From the NCBI GenBank assembly GCA_037074705.1, contig CM073596.1, positions 28,680,001 to 28,744,000 of the forward strand: a stretch of 64,000 bases of DNA, read 5' to 3'. Made by a program: the position numbers and the translations under genes. The notes beneath the pieces were generated by a model that ran no database searches, was not told the DNA's origin, and saw nothing but the letters and a program-made list of their open reading frames with translations. The stretch's first letter is position 1. Each line of letters starts with the position of its first letter. Of this stretch, positions 48,681 through 61,048 are shown piece after piece. The stretch comes from Zhengitettix transpicula. Its lineage: Eukaryota > Arthropoda > Insecta > Orthoptera > Tetrigidae.

Positions 48681-49227
48681 TTACATTATTAGTTCAGAAG
48701 AGAAACTAAAAAATACATCATTTATTGCGATCTATATGTGTCTCATTTTACTTCACATAACCCCGTAGTCTACTTATTGAACGTGTATAGCCTATAAACG
48801 CTTCTGTTAATCGATAGTATGAATTGTGTCGTGACCATTTCCAAATCATTGTGCATCCCAGTAAGACAAAAGCCTTAGTTCTATTAATCAGAAAGTCGTT
48901 ATTTTATAGTAAATATTTTTAATTGATATTTAATAAAAGAAATATTTTTGAATCTGTTAATTTGAAAAATTATTCATTACTCTTATAATTCCCTAACTTA
49001 TTAAATTGAGAATTTTAAAGGTCCCTTGGAATATTTCTCGAATTATAAAATTGTATTCGCCAACTTTGATGCCATATAGGACAAACAAAACGGGTCATAG
49101 TAACTGAACTGAAACAATATCGAGCTAATATCGATTTTTTTTCATCGAACATATTCTCACGATTAATCTAAGACTTTATTGCGATTGCCAAAAAAGATTC
49201 TTGAAGTAGAACAAGATTTCAATGCAC
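48681..49227. other. AT-rich non-coding stretch
   Basis: Nothing is recognised. Confidence 0.4.
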
Positions 49228-49251
49228 CTGACAAGCAGAGGTAGAGGAAAC
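49228..49251 (+). ncRNA. Hammerhead-like core, family C
   Basis: CTGACAA (last G of the core replaced), GCAGAGGTAGAG, then GAAAC and GTTGTGC. The downstream TTCTGTCTGTATTTGTCCAAAT parallels the sequence after 30473. Stem II is not evident, so it is a decayed copy. Confidence 0.35.
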
Positions 49252-50023
49252 GTTGTGCTTTTAATTTTTTTCCTGTATTCTGTCTGTATTTGTCCAAATT
49301 TATCAATTCACTGATATTAAATTTGTGGTCCAAGTTACGCTCTAATAAACTACTAGCATGTATTTTTCTAATAATTTCATCCCCAAAATTACTTCGTCCA
49401 AAATTAATATAATTGAATTTCTTCCGAATGTTCAAATCTCAGGTTAATATCTGGAATCCTCAATCTGTCCTACATACATATTTAATATGAGTCCATGATT
49501 ATTATTATAATATACATAATCCATGAACATCTTATTGCTAATTCTCAGACTAAGCATTTTACTTATTGTATTTATCTCCTGAATTTATTTCTCGTAATCA
49601 TTAAGCTGTTCTGGAGAACAAAACCTCATAAAATGTTGAAATTCTATAAATATAACAAAATTTCTAGAGAAATTCGCTATTAAATTAGATTTTCTCTGTT
49701 TGATCAACGCTACGCTGAAAATAAATATTTGGTTATTCCTTGTAAAATACACTTTGTTTATAAACTTGATTATCGTCAACATTTAAATGTGTAATTTATT
49801 TATAACTTTTTTATAGGGGGAAAAATTGGGAAAGGTGAATACACAGTTAGACCAATACAAATTTAGCAGTTCCATTTATATCTTTAGGGGAATCTTAAAT
49901 GAAACCGGACAACATTTTAATAAATTGCAATAAAATAAAATTATACTATATTGCTTTGTTTTGGAACATCTCCAGGTGAAAAATATAAATTGTACGTAAT
50001 TTTGACATACATATTTATATATT
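49252..50023. other. AT-rich non-coding stretch
   Basis: The first ~200 bases are probably the body of the family C repeat, shared with 30474-30700. Otherwise nothing is recognised. Confidence 0.35.
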
Positions 50024-50148
50024 ATTATATCATGTTTATTAAAAATGACTCTCTTTCGTTTTTATTTAGACTTGTAACACTAAAAGTTGACTTTTACAAG
50101 TCTGAATAAAAATTAAAGAGATACATTTTTCATAAACACGATATAATA
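50024..50148. repeat. 125-bp hairpin with a 54-bp stem
   Basis: Left arm 50024-50077 and right arm 50095-50148 pair along 54 positions with about seven mismatches, leaving a loop of about 17 bases. The size fits a tiny MITE (Tc1/mariner-like MITEs often are near-complete palindromes) or an unusually long microRNA-type precursor. No second copy was noticed in the window. Confidence 0.8.
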
Positions 50149-53100
50149 CAATTATGTGAATAAGTATTTCAAAATTACTTAGAATTTTATTAATAAACAA
50201 TTAAAATTTTGTAGAGAAATTTCTCAAAATGAGTTTTATACACTCAATTCTTTTGAGGGTATTGTTCACAATTAAATTGATCAATAAAAATGGTTATATT
50301 ACAATAATCCAGTATCATGAATTATTTTTATCTTTTCGTTACATTTTAGCCAAATTATTATATGTCATGTGTAACAGTTCAGTCATAAATCCTGATTAAC
50401 ATCTACATTTTAAATCCAAACTGTTTTTATTTATGGTTATTTGAAAAAAATGCGTTTGGACGCGATGGAATCATTTTGAATGCTGAAGTGTTAATTTCAT
50501 TTAATTAAAAAGATCTAATGCTTATTTTATTTGAATGTTTTCGATAAGTTGTCTGGGTTATTTTTTTACAATACCAATTTAGCTGTAACACACCTCAAAA
50601 GAGGAACATTGGCTATTATAATTTTTTTTAAGAAAAAAAATGTGTTATTCGAGGAATTGTCACTTTTATTAAAAATTGACTAATAATCACGCAGACAGGA
50701 ATTCTCATACCTAAATAGCTGGATCTCAGGTAATTAATACTGTGTTGTTTTGGTATTCATCACAGTTTTTCAGGGCAGTTGTAAAATGCATTGATTTCAT
50801 TAATTCATTGTATTTTCTCTCGAGAGTGAGTGAAAAAAATCTCAACAATTAACTGTGTGCTTAGCGCGTATTTACGTCAGTATCAATTATTCAAATTGGT
50901 ACAGCAACGCATTACATGGTGTGCATGTTAATCCCTTCGGGCTAGAGCGAATAACGCGGACAAATATTTCAGCATTACACAGTAAACAATACTGTTTCGT
51001 ATGACGGGAAATATGTGCCTGACGACAAATTACTGTTCAGTCAACGTCCCGTCCGATGCAATGCCCTCGAAATGTGTGCGATAGACAAGCGGTTTCTGCT
51101 TTGCCGTAAATATTGGTCAGCAACACTGCACCTGTTTGTTCTGTACTGAGCCACCGCTCTCAGATAATTATGGAAACATACATATATAGTAGCGGACGAA
51201 AGTTTACGTCCTTCTACGGCCTCATATATCATTTAAATTATGATTCGAAAACTTTTAATAATGTTGTGATAAAAAAATATAAACCATTTAGACCGATCGC
51301 TTAAATCCTATTCATGTGTCTGCTGATAATATTTATTCCACACTTCAAATAAAATAAATTAGCAAGACAAATAGAGAGAGATGATGGTACAGATGTAATT
51401 TGTCCTTTGTAATACTTGAATAGAAAATATTTTGTGGAATAAGCTTCGAGCATATAATTTTATGTACGCTCACAAATAAAAACGAATCAAAAAGCTTCGG
51501 AAGACGTTTATGTAATATTCATTGCAACTGTACCTTAAAATTTAGACGTCCTTAAAAACAATTCACACAATAATCAATTTTATCCTAAAAAGAATTATTA
51601 TTTTCTGAACTTCATTTACAACTTACGTAATTATCCAACAAATATTAAAAATATTAGATAATATCTCAGTATAAATAATCTCATTAGTTAAATGCCACGA
51701 TCGTGATTGTATATTTTCCCACATCACTTTATTTATGAGTAAGAAAACAAAGAGAGCATAACAGATTTTTCCGTTCAATTATTTTCCTCGTATTTTCCTC
51801 ACAGAATTTAGGAATAAATATACAAGTACTCCAATTTTTATGGCTACTTAACATACATTATTTTTCAATATATGATCATAAACCGTAAATTTAACACAGT
51901 TCTGTATATATATATATATAGAGAGAGATTTTTATATACATATAAATTAAAATAGTATTTGTTACACAAAAATTGCATTCTATTTTTAAATGAGTTCGTA
52001 ACACGTGCATTTATCAAACAGTAAAAAGTACATATTTACTGCGTATCATTCCAGTTGCTCGCTTATTACGTTCCATGAATGTTAATTAGCTATGGCGAAA
52101 TTTTATAATGTAAACCACATCAAAGAGGAATATCAGTTTACGGGCGTAATTAAAGCGCTCCCATTATGAAAAATATTTTATACAGAAACAAACTCGTGCA
52201 AACACATTTTGTTTCCCAGTGCATATATGCGTTTCTGGTATGACTGTTGTGCTAATTAGGCAATGATTGTTTGTTTGAATAATCCCATTTGTTGTCCGGG
52301 GGATGCATTAAATAGGTTCGAAATATGATTTATTAATCCAAAGTTATTACGCAAAGTGTAAACTCGACATTTGTCAAACACATACAGACAGTATTACTGT
52401 AAAAAAAATATCCAGAAAAATTAATAGAAATAATAGTATTTATACTATATATAATTTACCATAAATTAATTAAAAGTATACGTTATTTTTTAGTGATCGA
52501 CACGATGGAATGAATTGATTTACAATTAACTTAAATTATTTTAATTACTTAAAATTATTTTAAATGTTGGATTTCTAAATAATTCCAGCAACTTCAGTGC
52601 TCTTGTTCAATCTGAATTCACGTACTTGGGACGGAAACTTTAATAATCTCTCTATCATCCGAATGTTTGAAAAATTATCTAATTATTCTTATTCTTTTAC
52701 ACAGCACGTATGATACAATTTATTTCGTTAAATCATGTCAGTCTTTAATTTTGAATTTTAATTTACAATAGTAAATTCTAAAAATGTTATTTTTTAGTAT
52801 TTAAATTAAATTTATATTGATTTTAAATACATAATAGCATATTTTGTTAAATGCTTCACCGACAACGATTACGCCTGAAAGTTAGCGCGCCATGCTACGA
52901 GTAGCGGATCAGTGGTATTTCTATCATGCAGGCGTAACAAATAAATTTTATATACATATATTTCGACGATTAAAATTTCCAGTAACTTGTTATCCTCGTA
53001 GGACTACCAAGAGTTGCGGACAATATTCAAATATGTCACAAATTACATTGCATACAAAATATTTTACAAAATATCCTGCAGTATTTTAATAATATAAGTC

Positions 53101-54239
53101 AGTTTAACGTGACGTTACATGAACAGTTTCAATCCGCTTTGCATACGGAAAAACTCTGCCGCGATACATCAAGAGTTTTTTTGTGGAGAATGAGATGCAT
53201 AGGGAGAAGATAGAAACCGGTAGGAGCAAAAAATAAAATCGCTGATCGAGAATCTTTGCTTGATTAAAATAATATAATGCATATTTTTTAAAGTAAACAA
53301 GCAATCAGAAAATTAAACCTGTAGATAAACTCTTCTCTAGGCATGAGATCAAGGAACATGAAGGCTTTAGATATGTTTAAGAACTGAAACTGGAATTCAT
53401 CCGGGTTAGAGAAAAAAATTAAGACGTAACCTCAACTAGTTTTCTGCAACGCAGACGTATTTATAAATATTTTATCGTTGGAACGGACTGTCATCATTCC
53501 GATTATACCTTAGAACGCAAAATACAGACATTCCTTTGAATTTATCGTGACTTAAAATGTTTTATGCGTCACACGTGGGTGGGATACACACATTTTAATG
53601 GTAAAAAAAGAGATCTCTGAGACAATAGCCCAAGAAATTATATAATAGACAATAAAATAAATTAATTTTGAACAATATAATTTAAAAGTGAGTACGAAAT
53701 AAAATAACATATGCAGCAAATTCGTAATCGACAAAAAATAAATATTTCATTAACACCAATAAAATACAAAAAAATTGGCTATAGTATTCACCAAAATCAC
53801 AACAGTTGACCTCAAGTCAGAGAAAATGTAGTTAAGACAAATCCGTCCTTTAGTAAATTAAATAAAAATTTATAAATTATGAATGTTGTGAGAAAAACGA
53901 AACATCAATACGTTTTATGCAGTCAGATCAGCATTTTGTGATTCTATTAAATACTGCCAGGTTTATAAGAAACAGATCACTGTCAAATGTTCTATCGGAG
54001 GTAATAATTTATACCACAACGTTTGTCAAAAATTAATTTTATTTGAAACAACCGGTATTTATATGTGAATATTTAATTTTATTTAGAAACAATGTGTTTT
54101 TAATGTTGCATGATAAAGTTTTCTCGGTTTAAAGTCTTACATATTGTTCGTTTTTGTTATTCATAAATTTATGAACGTTACACGTCAGTATTACGAATCG
54201 TTTCTAGCATCAGTATTACCAATCGTTTCTGTGCTCGAT
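50149..54239. other. AT-rich non-coding stretch with two GC-richer patches
   Basis: About 50860-51240 and 52040-52330 are less AT-biased and unrepeated. The second has a TAATTAG homeodomain-type core, TGTTTGTTTG forkhead-type sequence and ATGCATTA. They may be enhancers. A short (TA)n lies near 51906-51920. No genes are recognised. Confidence 0.35.
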
Positions 54240-54700
54240 ATAAAAGTTCGTATGTAGCCATCATGATTCATTAGAGTATTTTTCCCCAGTTTTGTGACGT
54301 CACCCACTCGAACAGACACGTGGCGACAGGTGAAATCCCGAATGCACGCACTCACGCACGCACGCGCCACGTCAATAGACGGAGCCACTCGGGGAGGTTT
54401 GATTGGAACTGCGGGGGTGGAGAGAGGGGCACCCGCAGTCTATATTACAAAATGGGTGGTTGGGTCCCTCGCCTGACGTAGGGAAACCAGGGCCCGGAAA
54501 GTTGGCTGCCTCGTCGGAATGTAAACATAGCGGAGCGACTTTTCCCTTCCCGCCTGGATAATCCTGATCTCTCTGCCCAGATTAATTTCTGTGCCAGCGT
54601 TTCGCATGCCGTCTTCCTTGCCGAAATGCCCCCGCTGTTCTTTTCAGCTAATCGTGGATGAATGCACATTGCTTCCGTCTTAACGAGAAATGCGCTTTCT
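54240..54700. other. CpG-containing island with palindromic factor sites
   Basis: It has TGACGTCA (CRE/ATF type, 54295-54302), CACGTG (E box, 54317-54322), a CACGCACGCACG run near 54350 and GC-rich boxes near 54408. This combination is promoter- or enhancer-like, but no transcript start or downstream gene is visible. Confidence 0.35.
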
Positions 54701-55554
54701 TTGCTGTAATATAAAGCTAAGATATTCTTAATTTAAGACCTCAGAAACGATGAGAAACTTTCACAAAGAAAAAAGGCCAGGGACAACTTGTAGCTTCACA
54801 CATATCACAAAACACACACAAAAATACCTTTTTAAATTTATTATAAATATTTGGAACCCATAATATTTTTTCGTATTATCTGCCTCCATTTTTTGTGTAA
54901 GGTTTAGTAGTGAGTGATAACGAAATTATGAAAGTAGTTTTCTGAAAAATGAATAACAGATTCATCGCAACTATATAAACCAATTTAAATTATATTGGGT
55001 CGATGATGAATTTTTATATTACAATATTTTTCATTTAAATCAGACCAATGTTGAGAAATGAGCATAGATCTGTTTACATCTGTAGTAAACGCAATTAAAG
55101 GTTATTATGAACTATACAAAACTCAAACTATCTTTAACTAGGTACGATACAGAAGGCGTATAAAATAATTAAGAATAAAATAAAAATTTATATATTAAAA
55201 TGATGAACTATTCAAATATCTGCGACATAGAAGAAAAATAAAATAATAAGATTATAAATAAATATAAAATTTGAATAATATATCAAAGTTTCACATCAAT
55301 ATCGAGCTATAAAAATAAATATCCCATATTATAGAAACATATAAATTCCCCCAAGAGTAAAATACAAAAATACGTATTGAAACGTCGTAAACGTGAACGA
55401 ATTGAACCGTCTAAATTCACATCTATCGTTAGATTTTTAACATTTTAAATTACTGTCATGTCGGAAACATACAAATTCAAGTTTTCAGTACAATTAACGA
55501 AGTTCTACGAGTTTCCCGCAATTGATAACCATTGCTGTATATTTTAAATTCCCA
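54701..55554. other. AT-rich non-coding stretch
   Basis: Nothing is recognised. Confidence 0.4.
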
Positions 55555-55925
55555 ATTATACGGTAAGAGTTGTCCTCTATTCCTACTGGAATAGTCTGCC
55601 AACTGCCTCCTACGCTGGTCAAGCCACGGCGAGGGGAAAGCTGCGATCCCACAGCAAAACCCTCTCCCGCCAACGGAAGGGCGTGGGACAAATACAAAAT
55701 GCCCGACTTACCCGATGCAGGTTTTTCTAGGGTTTTCCCTGCAACACTTTGAGCGAATTGCCGGGTAGGATCCTTAAACCATAGCCCGGGGGCCCTAGTT
55801 AACCCTTGGCTACCTTCCTCTTTCTTTCCGCATCCCCCCTTTCACTCATTTTCCTATGCAATAAGAGGGGAGTTGCCACTATGTGGATTACCCTATACAG
55901 AGCCTGTCTACACCTACAAAAAAAA
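55555..55925 (+). repeat. Retroposon-like family R, copy 2 (5' truncated)
   Basis: It starts inside the family at ACGGTAAGAGTTGTCC and runs to GTGGATTACCCTATACAGCC and an A-rich end at about 55925. The CTATTCC...GGAATAG hairpin and GATGCAGGTTTTTCTAGGG are kept. The shared open frame is intact for 60 codons (ending PDAGFSRVFPATL). Confidence 0.85.
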
Positions 55926-56117
55926 TAATCCATAGTAGCGAATGTATTTAACATATTTTTCTATAACACCAGGACGATCACGCATTCTGACAAAACCTAA
56001 ATGATAAAAAAATTATTATATAATTTTACTTTCATTCGGGTAACCTGTGCTGAATCAGCGAAGTGTCAAATATGTAAAATGTGAAATTTTGTATATCGTA
56101 AATTAGATTTCATAACA

Positions 56118-57492
56118 TTTTTTATTTCTTAATAAAATTTATCTAAAAGGAAAAATAAATTTTAATAATTTATATTATTATCATTTATATTAATTACTTT
56201 TTAAAGAATTAATATATTATTAACGTTTAATATGCTTGTACTAAATCAAATATCCTCATGAGTGGACGGAGGAAAAAATATATCTTAATTTCCAACTCAT
56301 TTTCTTTTAGTGGGATAAAAAATTTATATGATATTTTTCATTTCTTAATAAAATTTATCTAAAATAAATAAATAAATTATAATAATTATATTATGATTTA
56401 TATTAATTATTTTTTAAGAATTAATTTATTATTAACTTTTAATATGCTTATGATTTTGACGTTAGTTTTTTCTTAAAATTTATGTTCCATTTTAAGTAGC
56501 CTTCAATTTTCGTATGATAAGCGAATTCATTATTTTATTTGATGTTATTTCTTTTTAATAATTTACTATTTACTTTATATTTTATGAAACAGTAATTAAT
56601 TATTCATGTTGCGTAGCGATTCCTCTCCCGTATTTCCGATGTTATTGTCTACCAACAGGAATCTCTGTTTTACTTCTTTCTTCTCGAGTGCTCCTCTCAG
56701 AAGAAGGAACTTGTTTTTCCTTGTTCTTTTTCTGGTCGTAATCTGTGTGCAAAGTCTCTATTATTGGACGGAGTTCCGGAAGATCGACGAGACGGATGGC
56801 GGCGAAGACAATGTGAAGCGTCTTTGATCATCTTCTACTTCATTGATCGATGTCACACAGCAATCAGCGTTGCACGCCAAAGATAGCACAGCATCTCGGA
56901 TAACCTAATACTGCGCAAGTAAGGCATTTGGGAAAAGATTTCACAGTTTCCGATTTCAGACATCTTCTCTTATATGGTTTCACGTCAGTTCGGCAAAAAA
57001 GAAAAAGAAACCGCGGATTTCAAAGAAGACGTGCTTTTCGAAGCCATTACGAAAATTTCTATCTCAGTTACTCCGCAGTAAATGAACTGTATACATTGAG
57101 ATCAATTAGCGTGATCCGCTTTGTATCATAACAGATCTGATGAAGCGACACCGTTGTAATGACGTGTACTAAAAACTTAGTATAATTACAGATCTCTCAA
57201 AATAATTTTTCCCATTATTTGTTTAGGATTTCTATGATACTAGTGTTTTAATCCTGTACCTCCTCTGAGCTGTTAAAAAATAAATTCGTAATTTAGAAGT
57301 GGCAACCAAAACGAGAATCAGTTGTAAATTATGATTTATTTTTTTCTCCGTCCACTCATGAGTATATTTAATTTAGTACAAGCATATTAAAAGTTAATAA
57401 TAAATTAATTCTTAAAAATAATTAATATAAATAATAATAATATAAATTATTAAAATTTATTTTTTCCTTTTAGATAAATTAAATCAAGAAAT
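56118..57492. repeat. ~165-bp inverted repeats around a GC-richer core
   Basis: 56118-56282 and 57338-57492 are diverged reverse complements (landmarks TCCGTCCACTCATGAG, TTAATATGCTTGTAC(T)AA). A third, direct copy of part of the repeat lies at about 56335-56455. The AT-rich arms enclose 56590-57140, which is distinctly richer in GC. Either a TIR element carrying foreign DNA or chance neighbouring insertions of one repeat. Confidence 0.6.
56606..56827 (+). CDS. Possible short membrane-anchor ORF or exon
   Basis: 73 codons from an ATG at 56606. Residues 32-34 are RRR, followed by a hydrophobic stretch NLFFLVLFLVVICVQSLYYW (residues 35-54) and a charged tail: the shape of a type II signal anchor as in Golgi enzymes. 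A GTGAAG that could serve as a donor begins at 56813. The protein is not recognised. It lies in the GC-richer core between inverted repeats. It may be a captured exon, a decayed gene or a chance frame. Confidence 0.2.
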   Translation: MLRSDSSPVFPMLLSTNRNLCFTSFFSSAPLRRRNLFFLVLFLVVICVQSLYYWTEFRKIDETDGGEDNVKRL

Positions 57493-57734
57493 GACAAAAT
57501 CATATAAATTCGAAATATTATATTGTTACTTACGCCACTTACGTAAAAAATTCTGTTTTTATTTCTGATATAGGGAATTAAAAAATATATTTAAAAATAT
57601 TAAGCGTGAAATATTGTATTTATCGCGTATCAATTTTACATTTTTTGTAAATATCATTGTGTGTAATAAGTTAAATCACACATATCATTAAGTTCTATTC
57701 ATTTGCAGACTGAGGAACAAAACAGTCAGATGGC

Positions 57735-57763
57735 CTGAAGAAGGTAGAAATACGTACAGAAAC
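57735..57763 (+). ncRNA. Hammerhead-like core
   Basis: CTGAAGA, AGGTAGAAATACGTACA, GAAAC, then GTGTTTTT. Both core blocks match. The stem between is weak (GUA with UAC). No relatives of the flanks were noticed. Confidence 0.4.
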
Positions 57764-59239
57764 GTGTTTTTAAATACAAAATTATTTATTATTAAATAAA
57801 GATATTAAATATCTTTAAACATATAGAAGCTGGTACAATAAATTTCACTTTAGTAACACTAAATTATTTAATCTGTATAAGATTGATAGCGTTTAGATAA
57901 GCAAACTGGTTATCTAAATCTATGAAACTGTTACTTGGTTCAGCTTTTAACAAATAAATTTTTACTCTAATTGTAATGCTAGACGATTTCATTATTTCGT
58001 ATTGTTTCATTTACAACATATTATAGACATAGTGACCGTTAATTACCACCAATTACAATCACGATTCTTGAACATTAAATCACATGCGTCAATTGCAACG
58101 TCGCCCAAAAAAATGATGCTCAGTCTACTCATATAATGCCTAATTACTTTTAAGCGAAGTTGAAACCAAATTAAGCAAATTAACGCTTTAATGTTATTGA
58201 CTTACTTAAAATATATAGTTTTTATCCTCCTTTAAATTTTTGTGTTGGGTGAAATCCGTCCCTAAAAAATTTCATGTGAGTCACAAATCTAGAAAATTCA
58301 TTCGTTTTCATTCCTCACCTAATAATTATTAACGATTAATCCTGTTTAGTTTAATTTTCCTTTAATCGACGCCTACTGATTCATATTGAAACAATATAAT
58401 CACTAGATACGTCAATAAAAAAACCTGATATATTACATGAGTGAATTAAGCACGAAAAAATTCGTATATACCGATCGAATATAAAAGAAATTCAATCGGT
58501 TAATTACAAATTAATTGAACATTTCAATCAAGCACACTGAAAGAATCATAGACATTTGTCATAAAATTTCATTCACAAATTAAAATATTTAACAAACGTA
58601 TAAATGTAATATTTTCAGTAAAAAAAAACAATCCTCTTCTTTAATTTTCGTCTTATTATTGATTAAATAACTTATTTATTTCAAATTTAATTCTGACCGA
58701 TATATCTAACAAAATGTAAGTAAATGATTACTGCGAAGGTTTAGACTCGTCTTTTTCAATTTAGTTATAATAAATATCAATCTAAACCTTTTTCAAGAGA
58801 AGTAAAGCTGCGAGTTACATCTTTCGTGAGTCTTAAGTGTACGATACTAGGGGGGAAAGGAAATAAGGAGCTTACCAATCAGAGCCCATTGCTTTGTCGC
58901 AGCCTACCACGTCGATAGGTAATTAACATAAAAGGGTCGTAATCAAATACACTCGCTCTATTTCAAATACTCTTGTGAATGCATACTGCAGAACGTAAAA
59001 ATAATTTATGTAATTGTTAATGACATAAATTTATATTGTTATGACTATTTCAGTTCTCTGACGATGATTATTGGCGTAATAATAAATTAATTATGCGGTA
59101 TCTATTTTTTAAACAGAAATATTCACAAAAAAATTATTTATTTTTTAACATCTACTTGAAGGTTTTTGTAGTTTTTAACTCTGACGATATTTTTGTTAAT
59201 TTATTAATTATTAATTCTATTTTTAATATAAGGTTACTT
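57764..59239. other. AT-rich non-coding stretch
   Basis: A small mixed-composition patch lies at 58820-58980. Nothing else is recognised. Confidence 0.4.
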
Positions 59240-59565
59240 AAAAAGCACTGAAATATCCACAGGCTATTTTAATTAATTGATAATATATATAATATAATTT
59301 AATTAAAATCATTTAATAAAATTTTATCGCAATAATTAATTATTACATACCCGCTTTCTTCAACAATTACGTTCTGTAGATGAAGTCCCAAATCAGGGCC
59401 GAAACGTAACGTTTTTCAATGTGTCTTAATTTCAATATGAATGTAACCGTTAATATTAAACTTTTACTGACTTATTGGGCCATTATATTTTTTTTATTAT
59501 TATAAGTCAGATAAAATATCAATTTTAATTTTTAAGTGTATTCAACTTATAACCATAGTCAAGAC
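59240..59565 (+). repeat. Foldback family D, left arm
   Basis: Reverse complement of 61049-61330, at about 1.5 kb distance. Landmarks are TTATCGCAATAATTAATTATTA, GATGAAGTCCCAAATCAGGG, TATTGGGCCATTATAT and GTATTCAACTTATAA. It contains a hammerhead-like core. Confidence 0.7.
59374..59405 (+). ncRNA. Hammerhead-like core, family D left arm
   Basis: (G)TAGATGA, AGTCCCAAATCAGGGCC, GAAAC, GTAACG. GAAAC is intact, while the first core block has two changes from CUGAUGA. Stem II GUCCC/GGGCC has one mismatch. Confidence 0.4.
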
Positions 59566-59589
59566 GATAAGAATGTATATAAATGATTA

Positions 59590-59700
59590 CATGAGTTTGA
59601 GCGGTGTAAATTAAAATTATATATATACGAGTATATGCTTAATGGTTTTTCATATGTCATTTTTCTGTAGTTTCTGTAAATTGACTAACATAATTTATTA
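59590..59700 (+). repeat. SINE tail fragment
   Basis: ATATGCTTAATGG...TGTCATTTTTCTGTAG...AAATTGACTAACA matches the 3' part of the tRNA-headed SINE at 62453-62625. Its head is missing. Confidence 0.5.
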
Positions 59701-59859
59701 TTATTAATTAAGTAATTAATTAATTTAAGAATAATGTTAATTTATTTCTTATAATTTACTGATTATTCGCTAAAATTGAAACAGAATTCCCTGTTACTAG
59801 TGACAAGTTAATATTTAGACTGGTGGGATGGATAATTAGTCAGATGAGGTCGATACATT

Positions 59860-60720
59860 TAATATGAAAGCGCGTTAATGCATGCTAGTTAGAGTTAACA
59901 ACCGTGATGACGTGTATCTGTGCATACACATATACGTTTCTTGCGGAGAAGGGATGCCAGCAGCTAAATCGGGCTTTGATATATTCTATTCATCACGACG
60001 CGAGTGAAAAAGAGAGCGAGTGCTTGTTGCGTCACTCGGATAGGGGGATATAAAACGAGAGGCAAACACACACATACACACACAAAAAGGAACAACTCTG
60101 TGTCGTGTGTCGGACACAACGTCGCCCTGACAGCTGTTTGCGACAAATGACGGGAAAAATCGATCCCCCTTTTATAGGAGGGGTGAGCATGAGCACGGCT
60201 TTCTCTTTTGCGCAATTTACTGACAAAACCGCAGCGCTAATAGTGGGCACGAAATGACGACACACAACTCAAACAGAATTTGTGAACATTGCCCTGGCAT
60301 TCCACAGCCGCGTGGAGCCCACCTATGTATATATGTGTATGTGTGTGTAGTGGACGAGTGTTTATAGGCGAACAGCTCGCACTGCCGAGATTAACGGTAT
60401 GTTATACAATTTGAATTTCCGTCCGCTATTTGCCTGGGTCACAGAAGAGTTATAAACCCCACTCTGAAGGGAAGCGTCATTTAGAGAGAGAGAGAGAGAG
60501 CTGGGAAAGAGCTCGTTAATTAAATATTTTTGTTCAATGGCAGAAGGACGTATTTATTGCTAATGGCTGCGGAACGATTTGCTTTTGGCGTGATTAAATA
60601 TCCAGTGAATTGCGGCTTTAAAAGGCTGTAAAATTTTATTGCTCGAGAGGGGTCGGTCATTGATCTGTAAAGGTCCACTGAAGGGACCTGCCCCATTTTA
60701 GATTAAATATAAACCCTTTC
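59860..60720. other. GC-richer island between family D arms
   Basis: Non-repeated, mixed composition, with a CA-rich microsatellite (about 60065-60085), a TGTGTATG-type run near 60330 and (GA)n at 60485-60501. Minus-strand frames of 77-83 codons (59964-60265) have no recognised domain. Possibly regulatory. Confidence 0.3.
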
Positions 60721-61048
60721 ATACGGTTTTATGACGTGAAAAGAGACTATGTACACCTTTTGTTGAATACAAAACTCTAAAGAGGCTAATATAAATATTA
60801 TTCAAATTTTATGGTCAGAAAATTTTATTTACTGTAACATTCCGTTTTCTGGTTCAACGGAACATCAAACAAATATCCGTTATTATTTCCATTATTACAT
60901 GTTAGTTCTTTTGTCTTCTGAGAGATCGAGTTTATATTTCCTTCATGACTTATTTCACTGATATTGTTTTCATTTTCATAATTCATTAAAAATTTATCTA
61001 CTCCGTCCCAACTCATATAAACTTCATTTATAAACATTCTTACCTCCT

